A stretch of 64,000 nucleotides of DNA from JBHIKY01 sp042139015. GTDB taxonomy: Bacteria > Bacillota > Bacilli > Bacillales > Marinococcaceae. Positions 35,370 to 43,775 of this stretch are shown here, in pieces. A program made the position numbers and the translations under genes. Location: contig NZ_JBHIKY010000013.1 of the NCBI RefSeq assembly GCF_042139015.1, positions 1 to 64,000 on the forward strand, given 5' to 3'. Each line of letters begins with the position of its first letter. Positions within the stretch are counted from its first letter, which is position 1. The notes below the pieces were generated by a model that was not told the origin of the DNA, searched no databases, and saw only the letters and a list, made by a program, of their open reading frames with translations.

Positions 35370-36386
35370 ATGGCCACGATCTATGATATTGCTAAGAGAG
35401 CAAATGTTTCCCCAATGACTGTTTCACGCGTTATTAATAATACCGGTAACACAAAGCAGGAGACACGTAACAAGGTAGAAGCAGCCATCAAGGAATTAAA
35501 TTACATTCCAAACTCTGCCGCCCGGTCTCTCACCTTGAAAAAATCAAAAATACTGATGCTGCTGATTCCGGACATCACCAACCCATTTTTCACTAAACTT
35601 GCACGCGGTGCGGAAGATAAAGCAAGACAGGCAGGATATAAAATACTTCTCAGCAATACCGATGAAAACGCGGATAAAGAAGCAGAATATATTAAATCAT
35701 TAATCTCTACAGGGGTGGACGGGGTCATTTTTACACCGGCGAACGATACCTCCTCTAAGAATTTAAAATTATTAACAAGACACCGAATCCCCTATGTATT
35801 AACGGACCGGCTGGTAGAAAACATCCAGGCCGATGCTGTACTTGGTGATAATTTCTTTGGTATGAAACAGCTCCTGCAGCATTTAACAGATCATCAGCAC
35901 AAGAATATTGCTTTAGTAAACGGACCGGCTGATGTCTATACTGCCAGAGAACGAAAGAAAGCCTTTACAGAAGTGATGAAGCTCCATCAATTAAATGATC
36001 ATCATATGTACGAAATGACATTCACTTCCGGCAGTGATGCAAAAAAGGTGGTTAATCAATTACAGACATTGGATGATGTCAACCGCCCGACAGCTATTAT
36101 TGCCGGCAACAACTTTATCGCCGTCAATCTTATTAAAGAATTGCGCTCCAAGAACGTAAATGTGCCAAAGGATATGTCTCTGGTCTGTTTTGATGACCTG
36201 GAGCAGGCTTCTGAAATTGATCCATTTTTAACCGCTGTTAAGCAGCCTGCATATGATTTTGGTTACATCAGCGCTCAATTTCTGATCGAAAGAATTGAAC
36301 AGTCTGCTCCTCCATCTCCAAGGGAAGTAGTTTTAAAGTCGGAGCTCGTAGTGAGAAAATCCACTAAAAAAAGATCCCGGGGGTGA
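35370..36386 (+). CDS. LacI family transcriptional regulator
   Basis: A 338-residue regulator. The N-terminal helix-turn-helix and hinge (TIYDIAKRANVSPMTVSRVI) end in a normal hinge helix (SAARSLTLKKSK). The periplasmic-binding-protein-like effector domain covers about 60-330 (LMLLIPDITNPFFTKLA, GVDGVIF, SLVCFDDLEQAS). GAGGAAG precedes the ATG. It is divergent from the SDR-mutarotase-GH29 operon and convergent with the amidohydrolase-GH95 operon. Similar operator sequences precede both, so it probably represses fucoside use until an intermediate such as fucose or fuconate binds. Confidence 0.93.
   Translation: MATIYDIAKRANVSPMTVSRVINNTGNTKQETRNKVEAAIKELNYIPNSAARSLTLKKSKILMLLIPDITNPFFTKLARGAEDKARQAGYKILLSNTDENADKEAEYIKSLISTGVDGVIFTPANDTSSKNLKLLTRHRIPYVLTDRLVENIQADAVLGDNFFGMKQLLQHLTDHQHKNIALVNGPADVYTARERKKAFTEVMKLHQLNDHHMYEMTFTSGSDAKKVVNQLQTLDDVNRPTAIIAGNNFIAVNLIKELRSKNVNVPKDMSLVCFDDLEQASEIDPFLTAVKQPAYDFGYISAQFLIERIEQSAPPSPREVVLKSELVVRKSTKKRSRG
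35441..35450. promoter_or_regulatory. Operator core inside the lacI coding region
   Basis: TACCGGTAAC, the central ten bases of the operator at 35249-35260, occurs within codons 24-27 of lacI. It could be a roadblock or looping site for autoregulation, or a coincidence of the Asn-Thr-Gly-Asn coding sequence. Confidence 0.3.
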
Positions 36387-36406
36387 ATACTCCGGGATCT
36401 TTTTTT
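36366..36406. terminator. Bidirectional terminator between lacI and the amidohydrolase
   Basis: AAGATCCCGG (36371-36380) pairs with CCGGGATCTT (36392-36401), flanked by A and T runs. The seven T after it end lacI, and the mirrored run ends the convergent amidohydrolase transcript. Confidence 0.92.
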
Positions 36407-37238
36407 ACATAACCTGATAAAACTTTCTGCTGTTTTCATACATTATTTTATCCAGCTCACGAGGACAGGTTCTCAGAGCGTAATCGACGACTACATCAAT
36501 CACTTCCTTGTGCTCGCCTGCAAGACGGCATACCGGCCAGTCCGAGCCTATCATAAGTCTGTCTGTATCAAAAGCCTCAAAAACGACATCCAGATAAGGA
36601 TAAAAATCGTGCGCCTTCCATGTTGAAACATTCGCTTCGGTTACAAGTCCCGAGAGCTTACAATAAACGTTAGGATGACGTGACAATGCAAATAAATCTT
36701 CTTTCCAGGGAGAAAGGATCTGCTGAGAGATATTTGGTTTGCCGATATGATCGAGGACAAAACGCTGTTCAGGGAAGTGAGCGGCTATACGTTCGGCAAG
36801 CTTTAAGTGCTCTGGGAACAATAGCAGATCATACGTTAAATTATATTTATTGAGTAATGACAATCCGTGCTTAAAGTCTGACCGGTTCATGAATGATGGA
36901 TCAGGTTCATCATGAACAATATGGCGGACTCCTTTTAAATAAGGATTCCCTGAAAAGTATCGGAGCTGACTTTCTACCTCGTTGGAGCAGAGGTCGACCC
37001 ACCCTACGACGCCTTTCATAAAGTCGTACTTTTCTGCCAGGCTAAGCAGCCACTCTGTTTCTTCTAACGTCTGCCTTGCCTGCACAACTACTGTACCTTC
37101 CCACTCAGTTTCTTCCAGAATGGGAAGCAGGTCTTCTGGCAGATAATTCTTTTGCAGAATCTCCATATCAGACGAAATCCATGGGAACTCTTTTTCTTTA
37201 TAATTCCACAAGTGATGGTGCGCATCTATCTTTCTCAT
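36405..37238 (-). CDS. Amidohydrolase family protein, probable L-fuconolactonase or related sugar lactonase
   Basis: A 277-residue amidohydrolase-2 family protein. It begins IDAHHHLWNY with the His-X-His metal pair, and carries FVLDHIGKP, YCKLSGLVTEA and MIGSDWPVC, the combination seen in L-fucono- and L-rhamnono-lactonases. It would hydrolyse the lactone from the SDR step to the aldonic acid. The GH95 stop overlaps its ATG by four bases, so the two are coupled. Other amidohydrolases with this signature hydrolyse 2-pyrone dicarboxylate lactones, so the exact substrate stays open. No aldonate dehydratase follows. Confidence 0.88.
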   Translation of the reverse strand: MRKIDAHHHLWNYKEKEFPWISSDMEILQKNYLPEDLLPILEETEWEGTVVVQARQTLEETEWLLSLAEKYDFMKGVVGWVDLCSNEVESQLRYFSGNPYLKGVRHIVHDEPDPSFMNRSDFKHGLSLLNKYNLTYDLLLFPEHLKLAERIAAHFPEQRFVLDHIGKPNISQQILSPWKEDLFALSRHPNVYCKLSGLVTEANVSTWKAHDFYPYLDVVFEAFDTDRLMIGSDWPVCRLAGEHKEVIDVVVDYALRTCPRELDKIMYENSRKFYQVM

Positions 37239-39550
37239 ATTTCCTCCCTCTTCTCCGGCATCAGGATGTATTCCGTATCTTTCAAGGTTTGAAATTGATA
37301 CAGATTCGTGTCCAGTTTTGAATAAGGGATTTTTCCTTTCTCACTAGTTATGGTCAAGGGTTGATCATCAGTCAGCCTCACTCTGCAGCTTCCACCTTTT
37401 AAAGAAAGAACATTGGCAGTCAGCAGCTGATTATTCTTCCAGGTAACCGCGACCTCAAACCCTCCTTTCGCACGGAGACCGGTGACAGAACCTGAACTCC
37501 ATTCTTCAGGAAGTGCCGGCAGCAGATGAATTTCGTTCAAATGACTTTGCAGCAGCATTTCTGTGATGCCGGCTGTTCCACCAAAGTTTCCATCTATTTG
37601 AAATGGGGGATGATTATCAAATAGATTCGGCAGGGTAGATTTCTTCAATAGCCCCAGCACATTCTCATATGCTTTATTTCCTTCGCCAAGTCTTGCCCAC
37701 ATGTTTATGATCCATGCTCTGCTCCACCCTGTGTGGCCGCCCCCATGAGCAAGCCTTCTTTTAAGGGACATCCTTGCGGCCTCCGCAAATTCTGGCGTAT
37801 ATTGCGGAGAAATTTGCCTTCCGGGGTGAAGGGCAAATAAATGTGAAATATGGCGGTGCCCTGGTTCTGCTTCTTCATAATCCTCCGCCCATTCCTGAAG
37901 CTGGCCGTACCGTCCAATTTGCGGATCCGGAAGCTTTTCCCGCAGCTCCGCCAGCTCCAGTCGAAACGACTTATCATTACCTAATGTTTCTGAAGCCTCT
38001 ATGCACGAGGAAAACAAGGCATATATAATCTGACTGTCCATCGACGGTCCTTCACACAGTGTCCCCTGTTCTCCATTCGGGAGCACATATGTATTCTCTG
38101 GAGAAACAGAGGGAGAGGTTACTAAATGACCGCTTTTATTTTCGATTAGAAAATCTATAAAGAATTCTGCTGCTTCCTTCATTGTTTCGTATGCATTTGA
38201 TAAAAAGTCCAGGTCCTGTGAATATTCATAGTGTTCCCACAAATGAAGACACAGCCAGGCAGCACTCATCGGCCAGATGGATGCCGGCATATATATGTCC
38301 TGAGGAGCTGTATCTCCGTAAATATCAGTATTATGGTGAGCGGTGAATCCGCGGCAGCCATACATGATTTTTGCGGTGTGCCTTCCCGGCTTTCTCATTT
38401 TTTCGATGTGATCAAATAAAGGGTGGTGGCACTCTGACAGATTTGTCGATTCTGCCGGCCAGTAATTCATCTGAGCGTTAATGTTAATCGTAAATTTACT
38501 ATCCCATGGAGCTATCATTTGGTCGTTCCAGATTCCCTGAAGCGTTGCAGGCAGAGAACCAGGCCGGCTGCTGGAAATCAGCAGATATCTCCCAAATTGA
38601 AAATACAGTCCGACTAAATCGTTATCTGCCACTTTCTCCTTTTCCTCCTGCAGTCGCTGCAGTCTTTCATCTGTAGGAATATTTATATAGTCAGATTCTT
38701 CCTGCAGATCGATGGTAACGCGATTAAATAAAGCTTGGTAGTCTGCTTTATGTCTATCTTTAAGAGCGGAAAAACCTATTGCTGCTGCATTCTTTACCGT
38801 TTCAAGACATCGCGCAACGGGATCCTCGAAGCGGTAGGAGGTGGCCGCAGCAAGAATCAAGGTTACGGCATCTGCCTTTTCAATCAGCAAACGGTTCCCG
38901 ATCGTTTTTACAGATCCATTTTCAGGAACAGCCTGTACCATACTTTGAAAAGTAATCCCATTTTTCCCGCCTGTTCTCCCTCCCATAAACAATGCATCTG
39001 AAGATAACGCTTTCAATTCATCTAAATTTCTTGTATTCCCGCGGTCAAATGTGGCTCTGAACGAGATACTCTGCGGCTGATCAGCCGTCAGACGAATAAC
39101 CATAACCTGGTCGGGCCAACTTGTGAAAATCTCCCGTCTATAGATAGTGCCTTCATTTTTATAGGTAACTGAAGCCGTTCCTTCCGACAGGTTTAATTCT
39201 CTTTCGTACTCCATAAACGTGCTGCTTTTGTGATAATTGGTAAATAATAAATCCCCGAGCGGTTCATACTGACTCTGACTTTCAGGCAAACCAGGAAATG
39301 CGAGAGCGGCTAAGTCTTCGGCCTCTTTCAATTGCCCAGCTGTTAAAAGCCTGCGTACCTCCTGCAAATGTGCAAGGGCATCGGGATTATTCCGGTCTCT
39401 TGGACCGCCATACCAAATTGAGTCTTCGTTTAGCTGGATTTTTTCATTTTCAATTTTCCCAAAAATCATTCCGCCCAAGCGGCCGTTTCCGACAGGAAGT
39501 GCTTCATTCCAATCATTCGAAGGCTTCGTGTACCATAACCGTAAACTCAT
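37235..39550 (-). CDS. Alpha-L-fucosidase, glycoside hydrolase family 95
   Basis: GH95 enzymes hydrolyse alpha-1,2-L-fucosides (some alpha-L-galactosides) with inversion. The protein of about 771 residues has the family blocks LWYTKPSNDWNEALPVGNGR at the N-terminus, LQGIWNDQMIAPWDSKFTI, AQMNYWPAESTNLSEC, HHNTDIYGDTAPQD, GHRHISHLFALHPG and FQIDGNFGGTAGITEMLLQS. No signal peptide is present, so it is intracellular. GTG and ATG at 39562/39559 are too near AGGAG; ATG at 39550 is better placed and gives the usual N-terminus. A LacI-type operator lies at 39581-39594. Confidence 0.94.
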   Translation of the reverse strand: MSLRLWYTKPSNDWNEALPVGNGRLGGMIFGKIENEKIQLNEDSIWYGGPRDRNNPDALAHLQEVRRLLTAGQLKEAEDLAALAFPGLPESQSQYEPLGDLLFTNYHKSSTFMEYERELNLSEGTASVTYKNEGTIYRREIFTSWPDQVMVIRLTADQPQSISFRATFDRGNTRNLDELKALSSDALFMGGRTGGKNGITFQSMVQAVPENGSVKTIGNRLLIEKADAVTLILAAATSYRFEDPVARCLETVKNAAAIGFSALKDRHKADYQALFNRVTIDLQEESDYINIPTDERLQRLQEEKEKVADNDLVGLYFQFGRYLLISSSRPGSLPATLQGIWNDQMIAPWDSKFTININAQMNYWPAESTNLSECHHPLFDHIEKMRKPGRHTAKIMYGCRGFTAHHNTDIYGDTAPQDIYMPASIWPMSAAWLCLHLWEHYEYSQDLDFLSNAYETMKEAAEFFIDFLIENKSGHLVTSPSVSPENTYVLPNGEQGTLCEGPSMDSQIIYALFSSCIEASETLGNDKSFRLELAELREKLPDPQIGRYGQLQEWAEDYEEAEPGHRHISHLFALHPGRQISPQYTPEFAEAARMSLKRRLAHGGGHTGWSRAWIINMWARLGEGNKAYENVLGLLKKSTLPNLFDNHPPFQIDGNFGGTAGITEMLLQSHLNEIHLLPALPEEWSSGSVTGLRAKGGFEVAVTWKNNQLLTANVLSLKGGSCRVRLTDDQPLTITSEKGKIPYSKLDTNLYQFQTLKDTEYILMPEKREEI

Positions 39551-39580
39551 TTCAGCCATCACTCCTGTATTATAAATTTA

Positions 39581-39594
39581 TGTTACCGTTAACA
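39581..39594. promoter_or_regulatory. LacI-type operator before GH95
   Basis: TGTTACCGTTAACA equals the operator at 35249-35260 with one base changed in the right arm and one extra matching base on each side. It lies 31 bases before the GH95 start. Confidence 0.7.
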
Positions 39595-39612
39595 TTTTAT
39601 CACATAAAGAAA

Positions 39613-39649
39613 ACTGTGTGTTGAATGCGTTAAGCATACTTCACACAGT
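39613..39649 (-). terminator. Hairpin after the DUF624 gene
   Basis: ACTGTGTG (39613-39620) pairs with CACACAGT (39642-39649). The inner ATGC/GCAT extends the stem, and on the minus strand TTTTCTTT follows. It probably ends the operon of the epimerase, hydrolase and DUF624 genes. Confidence 0.6.
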
Positions 39650-39669
39650 GTTTGCTCCTATCTATTATA

Positions 39670-40308
39670 TTACGTGCTTTCCTGCTGCTGCTTTTGTTTA
39701 GCTTCTAATCTGCGGAAGGTTCTCATTGCAAACCACATAATAATAAACGCAAAAGTACTTCCGCCAAAGAATATGAGAAGTGCAGGTATTCGAATAAGAA
39801 GCATATATAAGATAAATGTAGTTATCACAATAGAAAGTATTGCCGCCGGTGATGATAATCCAAGAAGCAGAGCCTGTTTAAAATACTGCCAGAAGCGCAG
39901 TTTAAAATGGGCCAGTACTGGAAAGATAAAGCACGCAACGATTAAATACAGAAAAGCAATACTTATTGAAAGGGCAATTAGAGCTGTACCGAGCAGTCCG
40001 TCAAAGCTTGTAAAAACTTGAAAATCTATGTATAAAATGATGGCGAAGGCTACAAGTACAGCACCAATCAAGCTTGATTTCCAAAACTCTGACCGGAACT
40101 CTTTCCAAAACGTCTTGAAGACCGGTATCTCTGTTTTCCCCATCGTCCATTTTCTTATGACCGCAAACATGGCGGAGGTCGCAGGGAAAAATGTAAATAC
40201 AATCAGTCCTGCCATCGTAAAGATAAACCACAAAAGATTTACATAAGCCAGGCGGGTAATCCATTCAAATACGCTGTAGAGCCCACCCATAAGTCCACCT
40301 TGATTCAA
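39670..40308 (-). CDS. DUF624 family membrane protein (YesL/YesV-like)
   Basis: A 212-residue membrane protein with about five spans. It has the DUF624 signature RLAYVNLLWFIFTMAGL, FFPATSAMFAVIRKW and FWKEFRSEFWKS, and is closer to the family's typical form than the copy at 11624. It probably starts at TTG 40308, since GGGGGGAG precedes it and the N-terminus then matches relatives; ATG at 40290 is an alternative. Proteins of this family accompany carbohydrate importers and have no proven function. It follows the hydrolase gene by 90 bases. Confidence 0.88.
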   Translation of the reverse strand: MNQGGLMGGLYSVFEWITRLAYVNLLWFIFTMAGLIVFTFFPATSAMFAVIRKWTMGKTEIPVFKTFWKEFRSEFWKSSLIGAVLVAFAIILYIDFQVFTSFDGLLGTALIALSISIAFLYLIVACFIFPVLAHFKLRFWQYFKQALLLGLSSPAAILSIVITTFILYMLLIRIPALLIFFGGSTFAFIIMWFAMRTFRRLEAKQKQQQEST

Positions 40309-40398
40309 TGATCTCCCCCCTTTCTTTACAACTATACCATGCAGTACAATCAGTGAAATATACGTCCATTGAAACGAATATGAATAATCACTTGTTTT

Positions 40399-41388
40399 CT
40401 AGTGACCGAGCTGATTTTGCAGCCAACTATAAGAACGTCTGCCGCTTACCTGATGCTGCCCTTCAAAGACATCACTTGCCAGGTTATTTTTCGAGTCATA
40501 CTCTTCATATATTTCTTCCAATCTGCTGATCGCTGTTTTTGTACCGCGCAATGGAAATATTGGATCATTTATTCCCGCTTCAATAAAAAGAGGACGAGGA
40601 GCCAGTAACCCGATATAGTCTGGTAATTCAGCCCCGTTAATAAGCCCGGGCACGTAATTATCAATGCAGTGCTCCATGGCCAGGATGCTGTCGTGAAAAG
40701 TATTAGAGAATCCGCTCAAAACGGCGGCTTTAATACGCTCATCCAGTGCGGCTGTTAACGCCGCAATCAACCCTCCTCCGGAAAAACCCATGATTCCCGG
40801 ATCACTGCTTGTATCTTTAAAAAATGTCATATGGTCGACCGTTCTTTGTGCCTCAAAAACTCTCAGTCCCGCTAATGTTTTTCCAGCCATCAATAAACTC
40901 ACAGCCATCCTATAGCATGAAGAAGATTTTCCCTGCTGAACATCCACTTCCAATCTCCTGTCGCCGAACCCTATTATTTCTGGTGCAAATACTTTAAAAC
41001 CTCGCTTTACCAGTTTCACGGCGAAATGCTGGTGAATTCCGTTTTTTTCTTCATCCTCACATCCGGCTTTAGTCAGGCCGACAATCTCCCGGCTTCCGTA
41101 TCCATGACCGTGCAAAGCCAGAACTGAAGGGTGAAAGCTGCTGCCATTTTTAGGAGTAAGAACATATACCGGGGCGGCCAGGTCCTCACTGAATGAAAAC
41201 ACGAAACGCTCTCTGCGGAAATCTGGAAACTCTGCTGTCTCTATTAATTCAGGAGAATTCTCCGCATCACCTCTTTCAAAAGTCCCAAGGGCAGATGCAA
41301 GATATTTTTTCAGTTCAGCTCTGTCTTTTATTGGTTCTGAGGCAGAGTCACGATAAAGCTTTTCAAAATAGGAGTTAATTTCTTTCAT
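40399..41388 (-). CDS. Alpha/beta hydrolase, possible carbohydrate esterase
   Basis: A 329-residue cytoplasmic hydrolase with a complete triad: Ser203 in GFSGGG, Asp275 in AGINDPIF and His312 in EGQHQV. ALHGHGYG (91-98) forms the oxyanion region. It resembles the acetyl-xylan-esterase / dienelactone-hydrolase-like group often found in polysaccharide clusters, so removal of acetyl or other acyl groups from imported oligosaccharides is likely but not proven. Its start overlaps the end of the TIM-barrel gene by 14 bases, so they share an operon. Confidence 0.87.
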   Translation of the reverse strand: MKEINSYFEKLYRDSASEPIKDRAELKKYLASALGTFERGDAENSPELIETAEFPDFRRERFVFSFSEDLAAPVYVLTPKNGSSFHPSVLALHGHGYGSREIVGLTKAGCEDEEKNGIHQHFAVKLVKRGFKVFAPEIIGFGDRRLEVDVQQGKSSSCYRMAVSLLMAGKTLAGLRVFEAQRTVDHMTFFKDTSSDPGIMGFSGGGLIAALTAALDERIKAAVLSGFSNTFHDSILAMEHCIDNYVPGLINGAELPDYIGLLAPRPLFIEAGINDPIFPLRGTKTAISRLEEIYEEYDSKNNLASDVFEGQHQVSGRRSYSWLQNQLGH

Positions 41389-42145
41389 AGCCGCACTCCA
41401 TTAGTAGATGATGAAGTACATTTGCATCCTGAATAAATTGTGCCGGGTCGTCATTTTTAACAAATTCGAGTATGAAATAACGTTCTTTATTATCTGAAGT
41501 TAAGTCCTCTATATATTTTCTCCAATCTGCTGTTCCATCTTGCAGTGGATACCGCTCTTTATTTTTCCAGAAAAACACATGAACGTGCTGTAGCCACGGT
41601 TTTATTGTATGTATGGTCTCCAGTCGTGTATGTATATTCTGGCCGACCGCAGGCTGCCAATAGAGCTTCACATTAGGGTGGTTCACTTCCTCCATCAGCA
41701 ATTTCGCACTATGAGATGTGTCTGTTAATGTGTTTCCATGATATTCAAAATGCACTTCAACTTCCTTTTCTGCGGCAAGAAAAGCTATACGCTCTGCATC
41801 TTTATTTACGAGTCTTCGATATTCAGAATCTGCGTTTGCGGAACCTTTTTCGCCAGCCCACACACGGATAGAAGGAGCGTGGAGGTGAAGTGCCGTTTCG
41901 AGTACCTCTTCAAATGAGAAAACATTTTTTGCGCCGACTCGGTAGTAGGATCCATAAGATGAGGTTACTAACCCCGCTTCTCTCGTCAACTGTGCCGTTT
42001 TTACTGCTCCTTCAATGTTTCCGGGCCGCACATGCACATCCCCGCCCCATTCGATGCCATCGAGCTTAGTTTCGCCGGCCAATTCTATGATTTCTTCTAC
42101 TTTCATATTGCGAAAAGTTATTGAACATAGACCTGTTTTGATCAC
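41375..42145 (-). CDS. Sugar phosphate isomerase/epimerase-like TIM-barrel protein
   Basis: A 256-residue TIM-barrel protein with IEWGGDVHV (about 31-39), VHFEYHGNTLTDT, VKLYWQPA, HVHVFFWKN and YFILEFVKND, covering the usual metal-binding strands. Its motifs differ from the other four TIM-barrel proteins here, so it is not a recent duplicate. GTG at 42145 follows GAGGTG by five bases and is preferred to the open frame to 42163. It is the first gene of an operon with an alpha/beta hydrolase and DUF624. Confidence 0.86.
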   Translation of the reverse strand: MIKTGLCSITFRNMKVEEIIELAGETKLDGIEWGGDVHVRPGNIEGAVKTAQLTREAGLVTSSYGSYYRVGAKNVFSFEEVLETALHLHAPSIRVWAGEKGSANADSEYRRLVNKDAERIAFLAAEKEVEVHFEYHGNTLTDTSHSAKLLMEEVNHPNVKLYWQPAVGQNIHTRLETIHTIKPWLQHVHVFFWKNKERYPLQDGTADWRKYIEDLTSDNKERYFILEFVKNDDPAQFIQDANVLHHLLMECGYERN

Positions 42146-42264
42146 TTTTTCACCTCGCAGCAAGATACATTTTCGACTAGTTTACCAGTTTACGTGAAAT
42201 ATATCTTCCTACATTAGGAAATAACATTGTACATTTAGGATAAGTCATCTTTTCCTATTCAGCC

Positions 42265-42311
42265 ATAAAAATACCCCCAAGAGTTAGAGTTGTCGGTCTA
42301 ACTTTCGGGGG
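42265..42311 (-). terminator. Terminator of the YfcC-type carrier gene
   Basis: On the minus strand CCCCCGAAAGTTAGA pairs with TCTAACTCTTGGGGG, with one G-U and one A-C position, and TATTTTTATGG follows. It lies 25 bases after the carrier's stop codon. Confidence 0.78.
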
Positions 42312-42335
42312 CAGGGATCCTTCAATTATTAAACT

Positions 42336-43775
42336 TTATCCATTCCATTGCAGCATCTGAGCAATTACGAGAAAAGCGAATGCAACAGCGAGCCAGATCA
42401 AAAGCAGTGGAAAATAAAACTTCACCCACTTCTGCCACGCAACTCCGGCAAGCGCCAGCGTTGCCATGAAATAGCCTGAGGTCGGATAGAAAATATTCCC
42501 GAGTCCGTCACCGAGCTGAAAGGCAAGAACAGCTGTCTGTCTTGTTACTCCGATTATATCAGATAAAGGGGCCATGATAGGCATAGTAACAAGAGCTTGT
42601 CCGCTTCCGGACGGTACGAGGAAATTGAATAGAAACTGAATAAAAAACATCCCAGTAGCGCTGAACATGACAGGCAATCCTTCTACAGCCGTCCCCAGTC
42701 CATAGACGACTGTGTCCATAATTTGGGCTTCTTCCATGATGACAGCAACGGCCCGCGCCACCCCTACAATAATTGCTCCAACCAGTACATCGCGGAACCC
42801 TTTATTGAAGCCTTCGCAAATTTCTGTGGTGGTAAGGCCGGCTATTAAGCCGACTACTATACCCATTATGATGAATAACCCTGACATTTCCAGCATAAAC
42901 CAGCCCTGAGCCAGGACGCCGTATACAAGGATACCAAAAAAGGTAAAGGTTGCGGCAACAGCGTATTTTTGCTTCATGTTCATGGATCGTCTTTGCATAT
43001 TATCAGCAGAGGCATACATTTCTCTTTTTTCTTTATCCTCTTTATACGTCAGACTTTCTTCTGGATTCTTTCTTACTTTTTTAGCATAACGGACCACCCA
43101 TGCCACTCCGGTGCTGAGAATGATAACGAATAATGCGGCTCTAAGGCCGAGACCTGAATATACTGGTAAATCAGCGATTTTTTGTCCAAGTCCCGTGTTG
43201 ATCGGATTAAGAACACCTGCAGTAAAACCAGCTGTTGTGGAAATTAAAGCAATCCCAGCGGCAGTGACGGAATCGTATTTTAAAGCAATGAGCAGCGGCA
43301 GGATTACCGGCACATATACTAGGCTTAATTCCTGCGTGCCAATAAGACTGCAAAGTACAGCAAACAATACCATCAACACGGGAATAACAGCAATACTTTT
43401 ATTTTCAAATCTTCTAGTAAGACGATCCACTCCGATTTCAATAATTCCCGTTTCTCGGATGACCATGAACATGCCTCCGATGATAAAGGTGAAAAATACG
43501 ACCTCTCCTGCATCAACCAGTCCGAGCGGAATAGCCATCATGAAATCAACCAGGCCAGTTGGGTTCTGTTCTACCGCTTGAAAAGATTCCGGATCAATTG
43601 TCGTTCTTCCCTCGGGCCCGGTCACCTCTTCAAAAGTCCCTGCCGGTATAAAATAGGTTAAAATGGCAGCCACGGCGCTGAACAAAAACAATATGACATA
43701 AATGTGCGGCATGGCGAATCTTTTTTCCTTTGATTTTTTCTCAGGAGTCTTTTGGTTTTTCAGATTAATAGCCAT
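42336..43775 (-). CDS. YfcC family carrier (C4-dicarboxylate anaerobic carrier-like)
   Basis: A 479-residue membrane transporter with about 12 spans. A cytoplasmic N-terminus (KTPEKKSKEKRFAMPHIYV) and TYFIPAGTFE near residue 42 are typical of YfcC proteins. LIGTQELSLVYVPVILPLLI and FLVPSGSGQALVTMPIM resemble the two re-entrant regions of ion-coupled carriers. The natural substrates of this family are poorly known; arginine- or carboxylate-type substrates have been proposed. Placed divergent to pucF, it could carry allantoate, ureidoglycolate or another purine product, but that is guesswork. GGTGG precedes the ATG. Confidence 0.86.
   Translation of the reverse strand: MAINLKNQKTPEKKSKEKRFAMPHIYVILFLFSAVAAILTYFIPAGTFEEVTGPEGRTTIDPESFQAVEQNPTGLVDFMMAIPLGLVDAGEVVFFTFIIGGMFMVIRETGIIEIGVDRLTRRFENKSIAVIPVLMVLFAVLCSLIGTQELSLVYVPVILPLLIALKYDSVTAAGIALISTTAGFTAGVLNPINTGLGQKIADLPVYSGLGLRAALFVIILSTGVAWVVRYAKKVRKNPEESLTYKEDKEKREMYASADNMQRRSMNMKQKYAVAATFTFFGILVYGVLAQGWFMLEMSGLFIIMGIVVGLIAGLTTTEICEGFNKGFRDVLVGAIIVGVARAVAVIMEEAQIMDTVVYGLGTAVEGLPVMFSATGMFFIQFLFNFLVPSGSGQALVTMPIMAPLSDIIGVTRQTAVLAFQLGDGLGNIFYPTSGYFMATLALAGVAWQKWVKFYFPLLLIWLAVAFAFLVIAQMLQWNG

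Noticed and set aside
32506..42145. Fucoidan or sulfated glycosaminoglycan as the definite substrate
   Set aside because: No sulfatase gene occurs in the window, so a sulfated substrate cannot be claimed; fucose and uronate content is all that is supported.
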